Assembly (NCBI GenBank): GCA_029465975.1 | Contig: CM055754.1 | Location: forward strand, 3,343,953-3,407,952 | Length of the DNA: 64,000 nucleotides | Source: Dallia pectoralis | Lineage: Eukaryota > Chordata > Actinopteri > Esociformes > Umbridae | Direction: 5' to 3' | Part shown: in pieces, positions 46,149 through 58,504 of the stretch | How positions within the stretch are numbered: the stretch's first letter is position 1 | Layout: each line of letters starts with the position of its first letter | Notes under the pieces: generated by a model | Databases searched by the model: none | Seen by the model: only the letters and a program-made list of their open reading frames with translations | Told to the model about the DNA's origin: nothing | Program-made: the position numbers and the translations under genes

Positions 46149-48402
46149 TAGAGCAACTCACAGACACTGGAAAACACACTGTAGAGGGAGAGAGGGAGCC
46201 ACAATACCAGCTCCAATCATAATGGTCCAATAAAATTCAGCCGACAGAAACACAACACACTATGCAGACCGTCTGAAACAATGCATGGAGTTTCCTCCCT
46301 TTAGTGTGGAGATGCAGAACATTTGCTTTGGATGGGGAATTTACTTAACTTACTTAATTTAACTGTTTTTCTGTGACGTAACAGTCTACTGAGGCTGCAG
46401 GAGTCACCATCGTTTCTAAACTCCAAACAGTCCCCAAACAGATGCTCAGAATGACAAGAGACACGTCTGAGGACACTGTCAAGACCAGACTTCAAGTGGA
46501 TGGTCGGGTTCGGTGGTCCGTGCCAGCGTCTTGTTGTGTTTAATTCCCGTATCGTGGCAAATTAGCCTGACAGCAACATGTGTGATTTGCATACATCACG
46601 GACAGTTAGAACGCAACAAGCTCTCTCGGCTACGCACGCGGCAGCAACAGCTAGTAGCTTGGCGACTGACGGGCATTTTCGAATGGCATGTGAACGTCTT
46701 CAAATAAGATTTTGGTTGGAAATTTGGAATTCCACATCCCATCCCGCTATTGTTGATTTGGCCGAGAAGGAATGAAGACACAGTGTTTGGAAAGGAAAAT
46801 GCCTCCTGGATGCAGTGTGTAACTTGGTCCTAATTACGTTATTGCTGATCTCCCGAACCAACTGTTGCTGGAATGTTACAAGGAAAAAGGAAGCATATTT
46901 CAGCCTGTTTAATCAAAAGGCCCTGGCGTGGACTCACCGGCTACAGCATTTATGAACCGTTCTAACCAATAACAAGATGTTTACCTCAGTGAATTCACTC
47001 TCATGACCTCCACATTCTACACTGATATGATGAACCGGGGGCGGCTGGCCGTTTTGCAGAGCGCCGGTTCTTTACCGGGACAACGGGTCTCCGCGAGAGT
47101 GGAAAACAGGACACCGTTCTGGGTTTCCTTGTGTATCGGGAGGGCCTTGCTCCGGCCAGACATTGCCAACTGTGGAGAACCGAGGAGGACATTGTAGTTA
47201 TGCAGTCTGTACTGAGACGTAAGACAAACCCTTTGATGTGGTTTATGTACCCTGGAACGACAGCGCTGTGAATACGTGTGCGCAGGTATTGCATAAAAGG
47301 GCTTCACGTATGATCTGAGTACGCTCGGAAGAGAGAACAGAGAGGTAGAGAAAGGACGTGGACGGATGGTACGCTTGTGTATTGGCCTGTGTGAACGAGT
47401 GGAAAAAGCACCAGGCGGAATGGACTCGGTTCCACCGATCCGGTACCAACGCGGACCAGTGCTGGTGACTCGGAACCAAGTACCAAACCGTAATGTTCGT
47501 CTCAGATACAAAGGGAAATCGTCCCCTCGCGTCTGTACAGGATGTCAACTCAGACCGCCTTGGCATGAAACAAGCATGTGCTCATTACATTACAGAAACA
47601 TGTTAATAAACACAGGTCGCGTGTACCTGAGCTGGGGGCGGGGCTTCCAGAACCTTCCGGGAGCCAACCGGGACAGACACCGGAGGAGGCCACGTGATCG
47701 GGATCCCATGTGCTATCCGCTCTGCGTTCTTTTGTCCCTTTTATCTGTTGGCGATGCATGAAAAGAATAAACGGACGCGTCGCTGCCTGTTTTAGTATAG
47801 CATTTTTTAATGTTAGCATTTCTGGAAAACAGAAGAGACAGTTGTAGAAATGAAGGTTGCAGTGTGATTCAGTTGACGTTACCCCACTGGGTTTCTTTTG
47901 TTGCTCAGGTTCGGGTCAGAGCTGCTATTAGTTTGTCACCCAATAAGAAAAGCAACAGAAGACACTGAAATACATTACAAACAGCTACTGACTTCACAAC
48001 TCTATCTCGGTCTCTCTCTCTCTCTCCCTCTCTCCACACTGTTTTTCCTCTGTTTCTTCTTCTGTATTCCCCTCTAATTTCCTCCCGTCTCTATATCTCT
48101 CTTGTTGTTGTTGTTGTTGTTGACGTTGTCTCTCGCCGTCTTCCAGTCCCTCCCCCTCCTCACCCTCCCTCACCCCCTGTCTGTTGATTCCCAACGGCAT
48201 GCTAATCAGAGTTTTGTAGGTACAAATGTTGTGCTGGTCCTTGGGCCCCCCTGCATGGCCAGGTTGAGTGGCAGACGGACCCGCTAATAGCAGGTGTTAC
48301 CGTGACCACGCTGAACAGCTTGCCATCTCGCCGTCCCAAGTTTAGACTCCATCCCCCGGGAGCGCCATTAGACTGAGACTTCACTGCACTGAGGGTCTAG
48401 CC

Positions 48403-48434
<32 letters not shown>

Positions 48435-49239
48435 GCAGAAGTGTCTACAGTTGTAATTAAGCGGGGGGACCGGGGAGATAGACGAGAGATAAACAAGGAA
48501 GGCTCCGTTATGCGCCGCTCGCGGGGCAGCGAGGTCAGCACGGAGACTCTCATTGAGAAGGCGAAACATATGGGGTTCGTTATATGGGTTTTATAAGGAT
48601 GAGTTTATTGACACCGTGAAACCAGAACACGTTCTAATACGCCTGACGGATATCACCGCGCCGATATATCATTCTAAATATATATATGGAATATGGTAAG
48701 AGCTGCACGTGTCATCGATCGCGAGCGTCGGCGTCTGGAAAACCCAACTTATCAATCTATCAGCTGGCGTCTCTGAGGTAGTCGCTCACAGTTCACCGGA
48801 ATATTCCGTTTATCTGCATGTGTCCGTGCTGTGATTGCTAATCACAGACACGGAGTTCTTATCGACCGCAGCTGGGGAATATATTCAAATGGCGAGGTCT
48901 CTCCGAACGCCGCCGAACTTTGTCAAAGGGAAGTGTCTCGCATTGTTTTTCGCGGGAGAGGAATTATAAAATCGGAGGTCTGGCCTGCACAGTGGAGCCA
49001 GCTGAGAGGGTGAAAAAAGACCCGCAATCAAAACGGAAAATGGAGAACAAATATTTGCGGAGAGAAATCAGGAGATGACAGAGGTGGGAGGGACTGCATG
49101 CGAATTTACATAAAAACATGTTTTCTTTCATTTGTTTTCTTGCTCCTCCTTAACCCCTCCTCTCCTCCTTTTCGCCAGGTTACTCCTTTCTCTCCGTTTT
49201 TGTCCACGATTATTTCCTTATTGTCCTCTTTCTCTTCCG
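46149..49239. other. Unique sequence, no gene supported
   Basis: Holds CT-rich 48012-48034, (TTG)n at 48102-48121 and (CA)15 at 48405-48434. Overlapping 164-codon reverse (47017-47511) and 131-codon forward (47366-47761) frames are the longest outside repeats in this part. Neither shows a domain or splice context. Confidence 0.45.
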
Positions 49240-49425
49240 CCTTGGTGGCAAAACCCTTGTTGGCAGTCACAGAGGTCAGACGTTTCTTTGTAGTTGGCCA
49301 TTAGGTTTGCTCACATCTCAGGAGGGATTTTATCCCACTCTTCTTTGCAGATCCTCTCCAAGTCATTAAGGTATCTAGGCTGACGTTTGGCAACTGGAAC
49401 CCTCAACTCCCTCCACATGGATTTA
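49240..49425 (-). pseudogene. Tc1/mariner transposase C-terminal fragment
   Basis: Read on the reverse strand, 49321-49425 translates to a tail typical of fish Tc1 transposases (WRELRVPVAKRQP, LNDLERICKEEW, DKIPPEM), part of the region after the last catalytic residue. A TGA stop directly follows PPEM. Further on, one extra A in ACTACAAAGAAACG shifts the frame before the usual C-terminus, so the fragment is dead. No catalytic core and no terminal repeats remain. A 33-bp minisatellite begins about 45 bp to its right. The family assignment comes from recognised protein words. Confidence 0.88.
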
Positions 49426-49470
49426 AGTGGAGCAGGGGATCAAAAACGTTCCTCCTTCACTGTACCTTTA

Positions 49471-50085
49471 CTCCATGTCCTCCTCCTCCCTTTGGACCTC
49501 CTCCTCCATGTCCTCATCCTCCCTTTAGACCTCCTCCTCCATGTCCTCATCCTCCCTTTAGACCTCCTCCTCCATGTCCTCAACCTCCCTTTAGACCTCC
49601 TCCACCATGTTCTCATCCTCCCTTTAGACCTCCTCCTCCATGTCCTCATCCTCCCTTTAGACCTCCTCCTCCATGTCCTCATCCTCCCTTTAGACCTCCT
49701 CCTCCATGTCCTCAACCTCCCTTTAGACCTCCTCCACCATGTTCTCATCCTCCCTTTAGACCTCCTCCTCCATGTCCTCATCCTCCCTTTAGACCCCCTT
49801 CTCCATGTCCTCATCCTCCCTTTAGACCTCCTCCTCCATGTCCTCATCCTCCCTTTAGACCTCCTCCTCCATGTCCTCCTCCTCCCTTTAGACCTCCTCC
49901 TCCATGTCCTCATCCTCCCTTTAGACCTCCTTCTCCATGTCCTCATCCTCCCTTTAGAACTCCTCCTCCATGTCCTCATCCTCCCTTTAGACCTCCTCCT
50001 CCATGTCCTCATCCTCCCTTTAGACCTCCTCCTCCATGTCCTCATCCTCCCTTTAGACCTCCTCCTCCATGTCCTCATCCCCCCT
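49471..50085. repeat. 33-bp minisatellite, about 18 copies
   Basis: The unit contains TTTAGACCTCCTCCTCCATG followed by TCCTCATCCTCCC. Being 11 codons long, it keeps a forward LPLDLLLHVLI frame (273 codons) and a reverse RRSKGRMRTWR frame (212 codons) open. Neither is believed. A block with CTCAACC and CACCATGTTC variants occurs twice (about 49579 and 49711), 132 bp (four units) apart. Confidence 0.96.
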
Positions 50086-52980
50086 CACCTTTTCTCCTTG
50101 TCCTCGTTATCCACCTGGCCCTCTTCCCACTCCCAGCACTCTTCCTCCTCTTTTCTTCCTCATCTTCGCCGTGCCCATTTAGCCCTCTTTTCTTCGCACT
50201 CCAACTGATCCCGCTCCTTTTCCTTTACAACTGCTTCTCCTTCTTCTCCCTTAGTTCCTCCTCCCCTCGTGCGTCTGGCTCGCTGGCTGCAGGAGGAGAG
50301 GAGCCTGAAGCACCCTGGGATGCTGTAAACAGTGGCTGCTCAGAGACATCAGCACACTTCACTCAAGCGACACCTGCTTTAGCTACTTCAAAGTGCCACT
50401 TATGCCCATCTGGGGGAGGGGGGGTTGGGGGTTAGCAAACAATGTCTTAGAGCTCCGTGTCCCCCTGATGCAAAAACACCCAAATTATTGGAACCAAAAA
50501 CGACTTTGTTGGTCACCAATCTCACAACATACCAGTGGCAGGTTTCCAAAAAAGAAAAAAAATATTAATTTAAAATAAAAATAAATCCTGTGAGAAATAA
50601 GTGGAAATATTACCTTTTACTAGATAGCTTCCATTGGACTCTAGACTAGTATCAGATTGCTCATTTCAAGAGGTTGAAACGTGACTACAAGCACCCAGCA
50701 AAGCATAACTCTAAAGCACACATTTGTATCCACAAATAAATTATTATTTTACCCCCCAAGAAATTTAAATTTTCTCAAAATACATGTATATTTAAGCAGT
50801 ATATATATAGAAATAGGTGCGTGATATGTATCTAGTTAACATAAAGTTTCTATAAAGATATTAATGATGGACAGTACAAAGAAAGATCAATGAAATGACT
50901 GAGTTGGTGATGAAGTCGATCGATATGTCAGTCTCTAAGTCAAGTAATAAATCTGTGAATCAATCGGACAGTCACCCAGTTCGTGAGTCAGTGAGTGAGT
51001 CTGACAAAAACGTGCCCCTTGACCCCCTCCCCACACTGTACTTCTTTCTCGGTTCTCTCGAGACATCGTTTGTGAGATAGGGCTGAGAGAGCGTGCGGTA
51101 TCCTTACCTTCCCCGTTGTCCATTCGAAGAATCAATAATCCGCGTATAAATACGTTATTAATAAAGTAGTTAAGCCCCATCTATATTTCATGGTGTTGGA
51201 AGAGAGCTTCTCCCCGATGCAACCGGCTTTAGTCAGTATCGTTCATTTATAATTAACGGGGATCTCAGGGGAGTTTGTATTAAGGACCCCACTACCCGGC
51301 TGAGTCAGAGAGAAGGAGAGGTTGAGAAAAGGAGGATGGAGAGAGAGAGAGAGAATGGGCAGATAACGAAGAAAAATAAGAAGAACATCAAACGGCTAGT
51401 CCACCAGCCAGAGAAGAGCTTGGCTTGGCATCTCCACAGATAGGAATCAGGAGGAACCCTCGCCGACACACGCAGGTATTTAAACAATGAGACAATAACG
51501 CGTTTCCTTTTTTATAAGTGGAGTCGAGTGAGAGTAATTCTCCAGGACTCTTCTGTCCATTGTTCTATAATTTGGAACGGAGTGCCGGAGACACAAACCG
51601 AAGTGGCGCGGATGTTAGAACGCCTATCAGTCCGGCGAGTGAATCTGCCTCGTCCCGGGCAACGGAGTTTGAAAAAAAAGGCCTGATTTGTGCAGTTTGG
51701 CTGCAGGAGAGGAGAAAGATAGTGCTGACAAATGCATTAATTACTTTCGCAACTTCATTTTTAATTAACCTTACACGCCACCTCCCAGGTACGCCCCCCC
51801 CCCAGACAGATGAACAGAACCGGGGACCCGGGCAAACACGTGCCTCCAACCGTGCGCTTTCGAAAAACCCGGATGAAAGAAAAGAAAAGATGAGGGTTTT
51901 TCTGAGACAATGGGCCGTCCGGTTCTGAGACAGAAGATACGTTTGTCATTGTTAATAGGCATCTGGAATCTCACCTCATCTCTTAATGAATAAACATTAA
52001 CTCCGAGTTAATTCTCTTTCCGTTTGATGCCGTGTTTTCATTTACCGTCCTAATTGATATTTTCCATTATTTCTTTTTGCAGACGTGTCAGCAATTCTTC
52101 CCGCTGTTTTCTTGACCACCGTGTGCCACGTCTCGTCATCTCGCTCTCGCCTGAACGGCAGGGGCGGAGCGGGAGAGAAACTGTGCCCTGGCTTTTTGGT
52201 CATATCTGCCAGAATCAGCGAGACTGTACGCTTGCGTTGTTTGACGATGCGTGCAACAGGTCACGTGACCCCGTTCCCCCCTGATTACAATAATAACTAT
52301 TTCAAACATAACATCGTGGAACTGACAGCGTACGTGTCGTCGTGACTACGGCCTGACTTACAGACTCCACCTCATTTGACTCTGCTACCCTGCTGATTGG
52401 CCCGCTCCCTCTAACATTTCAAAGACCAGAGGATGGCAGAACCACACCGCCTGTACTGAGTCCATCTACATTCTAGTAGTTGATGAGTGAACAACACATA
52501 TTGGGCAGAGAATAAACGAATAAATGCCTTATAGTACACTTATGAATTATACAGAACATGATGTATGTTGCTTTGGTCCATTTGCAAATGTTTAACCCTT
52601 GACTAGATATTCTAGAAACAACTGGCAGTACATATGTGTGTCAGAGTCTATTCCTCTCTTTCTAGCTCTCTGTTTCTCTCATTTTGTCCTATTGACATCT
52701 ATAAACAACAACTGTATTTGTCGTAACAACTAGATGCTGTGGATGAAGGCAGAGCGAAGGCAAAGGAGAAACAAGCGGGCGAAGTCGGACGAAAAAAGAA
52801 GAGGAAGTCAGTGAGCGAAAGTAAACGTAATTAAAGGACGTGCGATTAGAGTGTCAATCTGTGACCTAGACGGTTCAGTGGAACTCTAGCGTTACCGCTT
52901 ATTAAGAGCGCGAGGCTGAAGCTCTTCAATTTACTCCAGCCACGAGAAGACCGGGTTGCTTCCAAGTGTTCTCATGTGTT
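50086..52980. other. Unique sequence, no gene supported
   Basis: CT-rich to about 50260, AT-rich 50520-50900, GA run at 51331-51352. 51735-51775 has TTAATTACTTTCGC and TTTTTAATTAACC. A good acceptor-like TTATTTCTTTTTGCAG ends at 52083, before an 86-codon frame (52085-52345), but no donor or homology supports an exon. Confidence 0.45.
52259..52270. promoter_or_regulatory. Perfect palindromic E-box GGTCACGTGACC
   Basis: A 12-bp perfect palindrome containing GTCACGTGAC, the CLEAR-type E-box bound by TFEB/MITF/USF-family bHLH factors. It sits in a CpG-containing patch (52100-52290) with a GGGGCGGAG GC-box near 52160. Binding is inference. Confidence 0.45.
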
Positions 52981-53042
52981 CCCTTCCCATATAACACAAT
53001 CCTTTTGACCTAGGCCAACGCTAGGGTTCCATTTGGAACGCA
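52981..53042. mobile_element. Salmonid-type fold-back repeat, shortened copy I
   Basis: CCCATATAACACAATCCTTT, TTGACCTAGG, then CTAGGGTTCCATTTGGAACG. Both halves are present but internally shortened. Confidence 0.65.
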
Positions 53043-53848
53043 ATGCTTGTTTTCAATGCTTTCAAAGTGTTTTCACGGTTGTAATTGAGTAGCCAACATT
53101 GAGAAAAAAAAGGAACGACCATCCTCATTTTCATGTCATATATCAGAAATGTTTAGAATTCATATTGAAATGGCAGATTTTTAGCACCCCGGTTCCGAGT
53201 TAACATTGTTGGCTGTAGGGAGTATTCGTCCGTCGCTGCACTGTTGGAATATAATACCCACACATGCAAATTAGCACGAAGACCAACTTTCAGACAGTTT
53301 TTCGGCAATTCGCTCTGTCAATCGCTAACTCCCTGTGAGTAACCGAAGATGGAGATCAAAGCGAAACTTCCCACTCGAAGAAACCACACGGAACTCGTCA
53401 AGCTAGCGTTCATCTAAACGACTACCATCTTCAAGTTTGATTTCATTGCGTCACCCAACATACATGGCGTTTTGTGTTTCTGTTTGTTTGTGCACAGTCA
53501 TTGCCAGACTTGAAATGCTGTTAAAGATTTAATAACTAAAAGAGTGTGTTAAGTACCTAACACAAGGATCTGCTAGGAGATCCCTCATCTCATTAAAACT
53601 GAGAAGCAAAATCCAGAAGGGAAAGTGTTAATCAAATCTGTAATTATCCCCCCTCACAATCCCCTCTCCCCCATTATATATCCCACTCTCACCTCAATTT
53701 CTTATTGAAATACTGTTTTTAGAGGGGGGCGGGGCGGGGGGGAGCCGGCCTCTGACACAAGTTGAAATGTTAATTATGAGTCTGGCAGCGGAACTGAAAC
53801 AGAAAGGTTTTGAATTGAATGTTAAATAGAAAGCAGCTGTGACAAGTG
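53043..53848. other. Unique sequence, no gene seen
   Basis: AT-rich DNA followed by a GGGGGGCGGGGCGGGGGGGA G-quadruplex-type run near 53723-53742. Confidence 0.5.
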
Positions 53849-54507
53849 CTGAGGCAGGACATGGAGAGGAACTGAGGCACAACTGAGGCAGGACATGGAG
53901 AGGAACTGAGGCAGGACATGGAGAGGAACTGAGGCACAACTGAGGCAGGACATGGAGAGGAACTGAGGCAGGACATGGAGAGGAACTGAGGCACAACTGA
54001 GGCAGGACATGGAGAGGGAATGAGGCACAACTGAGGCAGGACATGGAGAGGAACTGAGGCACAACTGAGGCAGGACATGGAGAGGAACTGAGGCACAACT
54101 GAGGCAGGACATGGAGAGGAACTGAGGCACAACTGAGGCAGGACATGGAGAGGAACTGAGGCAGGACATGGAGAGGGAATGAGGCACAACTGAGGCAGGA
54201 CATGGAGAGGGAATGAGGCACAACTGAGGCAGGACATGGAGAGGAACTGAGGCACAACTGAGGCAGGACATGGAGAGGAACTGAGGCACAACTGAGGCAG
54301 GACATGGAGAGGAACTGAGGCAGGACATGGAGAGGGAATGAGGCACAACTGAGGCAGGACATGGAGAGGGAATGAGGCACAACTGAGGCAGGACATGGAG
54401 AGGAACTGAGGCACAACTGAGGCAGGACATGGAGAGGAACTGAGGCAGGACATGGAGAGGGAATGAGGCACAACTGAGGCAGGACATGGAGAGGAACTGA
54501 GGCACAA
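53849..54507. repeat. 34/23-bp two-length minisatellite with higher-order unit
   Basis: Long units (CTGAGGCAGGACATGGAGAG, GAACTGAGGCACAA) alternate irregularly with short units lacking the last 11 bp. The junction GCAGGACATGGAGAGGGAAT after a short unit falls at 54161, 54320 and 54445. The spacings 159 and 125 equal four or three long units plus one short unit. The reverse frames (up to 273 codons, CPASVVPQFL type) are artefacts. Confidence 0.96.
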
Positions 54508-56094
54508 CCAAACATTTGAACGATAGTTTACACCGTTGGATTAACGTGGCGGAGAGAAAAGAGAAACCTTACTAATGTACCTGTATAAAATATAAAAATG
54601 CACGCAGGTGATCTTGTTCACAGATTACAGAACGTGTCCGCCAGTCAGAGCATCCCCAGTCACCACAAGAGGGTTCCTATACTATTCTAACTCCAACAGC
54701 TCTTTAAAACAAACAGAGGTCTATAAGCACTCCCTTTCTTGTCGTGCCCGGAGGTTGGGGGAACCCTCTTGCACACACAGCCTGCAGCCCGAGGGCCCCC
54801 GTTCCAGCTCTATCCTTTATTCCGGGCGCACTATTCCGCTGCTCCGTCGAGGTGAAACGTTCTCATCCTCTCTGCCTGGAGGTGGAACCGCTGTAATTAG
54901 CACCCGTGACATTTACATTCCGCAATTCCCTGTTCTGCCTTAGATGGCGGTAATCTCTGCGTCCTATAGATCCTGATTAGATTAGGCAGGTCCCCTGCAG
55001 CCCGTAGACGTGTGGCCAGACCCTACGGACATCTCGGTCCCAGCTCTACACACTGGCGCAGTGTGTGTGTGTGTGTTTGCGGGCATAGGTGCGTGCGTGT
55101 CTGTAGTCCTCCTCATACAGTCCCAGTACTTGATGAGATGTACTACACCAGAGCTGCAGTGTAATTAGACCGCGTTGGCCCGGAGCGCTGCCTGGGCGAG
55201 TCCCAAACCCTGCCGCGCTTCCCGCGCAGCGCCCTGCGTGCGCAAAGGGGCCACGGTCCAACGAGGGCGCCGTGAAGGGAACGGGGGGCGGGATTTAGGA
55301 CACACGCGCGCTACGTCACTCTGCTGAGCCTAGCTGTAACCTTAGAGACATATCAGCTACTGTAGGGCACAATGACCAGAGCGGTAATAAAAGTCATTAT
55401 CGTCAGACTTACACACCTTATAATAGGAGTTAGTACGGTCTGAGCCCATGGGGCAGGAGTCCACGTATCCGGTTTCTGAATCAGGAAGCCAGGTACGACC
55501 CCTGGAAAAGACTGTGGGCATTTTATTCATATAAAGATCGTCCACGTGTGGGTTTCATACACTCACACACACCTAATATTCTACGTTATTACCAGGAAAG
55601 ATAGTTTAGCGGAAAGGTCTTAGAGCTAAAGACTCGCTATAATTGAGCTCATCGCCATTCCTCAGACCTAAGTGGGACTAATTTATTGCGGGCCTACAGC
55701 GCCGTTTAGTTTCTTATCTGCTGTAGACGCGTCGCGTGAGAAGTTGTCTGTATTTCTGAATGTAGCAGGTATATCTCCCATTGAAAATCGTCTCTTTGCG
55801 ACGAACGTAGCCGAGAAAGGTTTTTTGGAGATGGAGCGCTGGATTGTCTTAAATTTGCCCTAAAGAAGACGTTGTATGGCACTTAACGATCTCACTTTCT
55901 CGCCTTGCTTTTTATTTCTGTCAGTGTCTCCTTACTCTATCTCTCGCCTGATTCCTTCTTTCTCTCCCTTCTTCTCCCTGTTTCTTATCTCTCTCCCTCC
56001 TTCCCTTTACCTGTTTGCCTCTCCCTCATTCCCTCCCCGTCTCTCTCTCCCCTCGTTTTGATGTGTTTGCCTTCACGGCTTCTGGGCGCTCTCT

Positions 56095-56290
56095 AATTCC
56101 ATCTGGCCACAACAGAGACGGCGGCACGGCGAGAAAAAGCATTTCCATATGTGCAAATCAGGAGGCTGCCTCCCTCCCCAGAAATGCCCCGACGGTCCTC
56201 TGAAGTAGAGCGGGGAGGACGGCTGCCAAGCCTTCTAATGGCAATCAAGGGGAAGGTTTTTATTGGCCTGGGTGAATGTCTGTGTCTGTT
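56095..56290. promoter_or_regulatory. Possible conserved non-coding block
   Basis: Repeat-free sequence with a POU-like TTTCCATATGTGCAAATCAG and CTTCTAATGGCAATC, flanked by CT-rich and CA-rich DNA. Function is a guess from texture. Confidence 0.25.
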
Positions 56291-56508
56291 TGCCCCTGCC
56301 ACGCTGCACACACACACACATATAAACACACCGCTCTGGGTGGATACACACAGCAACCAAAAGCACCTTAGCCGTGGCACACTTTTCTTCACTTTTCCGG
56401 TACGGTAATGGATCTATCGAAGAAAAGAGACGAGAGGCCGAAATGCAAAAGGAAAGCACCGAGAAACGCCATAACTACTTAATGGTCTGTCACAGTATTA
56501 TTACAGAT

Positions 56509-56580
56509 GCAATAATAATAATCATGATAATAATAATATAGATAATCGTGATTATCGTAATAATCGTAATAATCATCGTA
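56509..56580. repeat. AAT/ATC-rich trinucleotide repeat
   Basis: AATAATAATAATCATGATAA followed by degenerate TAATCGTAATAATCG units. Confidence 0.88.
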
Positions 56581-58504
56581 TAGGCAACTGCGGCGCTTTG
56601 TCACCATATATCCAATATAATGTAATGAGGTAATTATAATTTGATTGTTCTAATGCTTTCTCCAGATTGTTAATTTGTACACCTGCAGTTTTATCGGCTC
56701 CTGTCAATTCCATTAGTAATTTCCACTTAGAATCTGAACTCAGCTTGCATGTTTCCAGCAATGTGAATGTTTGCTTTTTGACTCTACTAGAAAGAATTGC
56801 AATCCAGCACAGTCATGCTGTAACAATTAAATGCTACCAATTTAAGACACTGCTGGGTGTTGAAAAACGTCTTTCATCAGTTCAGTTCTTCAACAAAAGT
56901 AGGATGAAAAAACATCCAAAATGTGTAGTTATTTTCTTTTTTAAACTTTCAACTTACTGCTCGGGTCTTATTTTAACTGCTTCTTTAAAGGGAATCTTTG
57001 GGAGACTGCATAATCCAGTCCGTACGTAATGGTAACATTATAACTTAACATTTAGGTAATGCCTATCTACTTCTTAACACATAACTTTTAACCCTTTCAA
57101 TTAGGATTGCCCCGCACAAGAGTACGACCACAAGTCCTTTACCTTGTTGTCATGGAGTATATTTTAGTTGCTTATGTATGACAGTGACTACTGTCTGTCC
57201 ATATCCTCTACAATTGTGATAGAGGGCAGATGTGGTTTGAGGATACAGAGATCTGATGTTCTGTCTTTGGGGAGAGCCGGGTGGAGGCATCTGGGCTCTA
57301 AACAACCAACGCACTCCCGGGCTGTATTGAACAATCAGTCATTTCAATGGGACTCACAATTGCGCGAGGCAGAACAATGACAGAAAAAGGACAAATCCAT
57401 AACAGATTTCCGTCAAATGTACGGCGACAGCCCAGCGGCACGTGCTACTCCGCTAACCCTCTCTGAATGTTCAGCACTTGGCCTCTGAAATATTACCGCG
57501 TGCGTGTGGTAATAATTTCTCCCTAAAAAGGTTTATAATGTTGTTTCCGCGGCGACGAGCCTGCTGTTGCACGCACGAATTCCATGGTAACAACTTCTGA
57601 GACGATTCTCTGGTCCCCGCAGCGATCGGTCCCATTGTCTAATACGCGGATGTGACTGAAAGGCAAGTGTGCAAAGTACTGACACGCCAGTCAATAGAGG
57701 AGTGAAGGATACATTCATCTCGTATTCCTTCATCTCAATCTACAGCCCGAGTTGGAACCGAGTCCTCCTTTTATCGCTTTGTGTCTGTCTGCAGGCAATT
57801 TCTTTTCTCTCTATATACTTTTTTATATTCCTTTCACCGCGGGCTCAGTTCCGTCCTCGGTGTCGTTTTTCACAATTCCCCCAAACCCCCTCGTAATCTG
57901 TGCGATTCCACTCGTAAGGTACTTACATGCAAATACAAGGTGGGTTTCACTATAGCCGGCCAGACAGAACCAGAGATATATTCACTCTCTCTCTCTCTCT
58001 ATCTACTGTTCTTCCTTTCGTCCTCGTTTCTAACTATATCTCGCTCTCTCCATCTTTTATAGGATATATTTGACTAAATGAAAACAAAACAAAGTGCCTA
58101 ACAAAAATCGGGATATCGAAACAAAACCCCGACTTAAGAGTATTTAGCACGAAACTCATATAGATATAACTCTGAAATGCAAGAACAAACACGTCGTTAA
58201 TGAAGGCGAAACGGTTATCAGTGAATCAATCATTGTCAACGATAAGACAACTGTAAGGAAATGCTTTCCTCTCTCGGCTGTGAATCTATTCGATCTCTGC
58301 TTGTGTTCCCCTTGCCTCATGCCTAGGTGTCCCGTATTATGTAACTAAGCTTACTGTTCCTGTAAGTAGAAAAGGACCAGAAAGGCTGTGAGCAAAAAGG
58401 TCGATACAGTCTACTGAAGTCATTACGGGCCTTGAGTGTCCCCATAGGCAAAACTCAAATGACTGGGACTTAAAGGTACGGTATCTTTCTGATTCACGTT
58501 CATT

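Larger units (their letters stand above)
54508..58504. other. Unique sequence, no gene supported
   Basis: GT run 55064-55080, CpG-rich 55170-55310, AAT-rich 56509-56580, CT runs 55900-56060 and 57985-58001. Open frames of 60-120 codons lack domains. Several stretches (54880-54970, 56095-56290) look like unique regulatory DNA. Confidence 0.45.

Noticed and set aside
44023..46151. Gly/Glu/Arg-rich open frames up to 250 codons
   Set aside because: They follow the purine array in several frames at once and stop when the array stops.
47017..47761. Overlapping 164-codon reverse and 131-codon forward frames in non-repeat DNA
   Set aside because: No recognisable domain, and they oppose each other. 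Length alone is weak evidence in a 64-kb vertebrate window.
49387..50208. 273-codon LPLDLLLHVLI forward frame and 212-codon reverse frame
   Set aside because: A 33-bp stop-free repeat open on both strands. The start overlaps the Tc1 remnant.
53694..54515. Reverse frames CPASVVPQFL, up to 273 codons
   Set aside because: Minisatellite artefact open in three frames.
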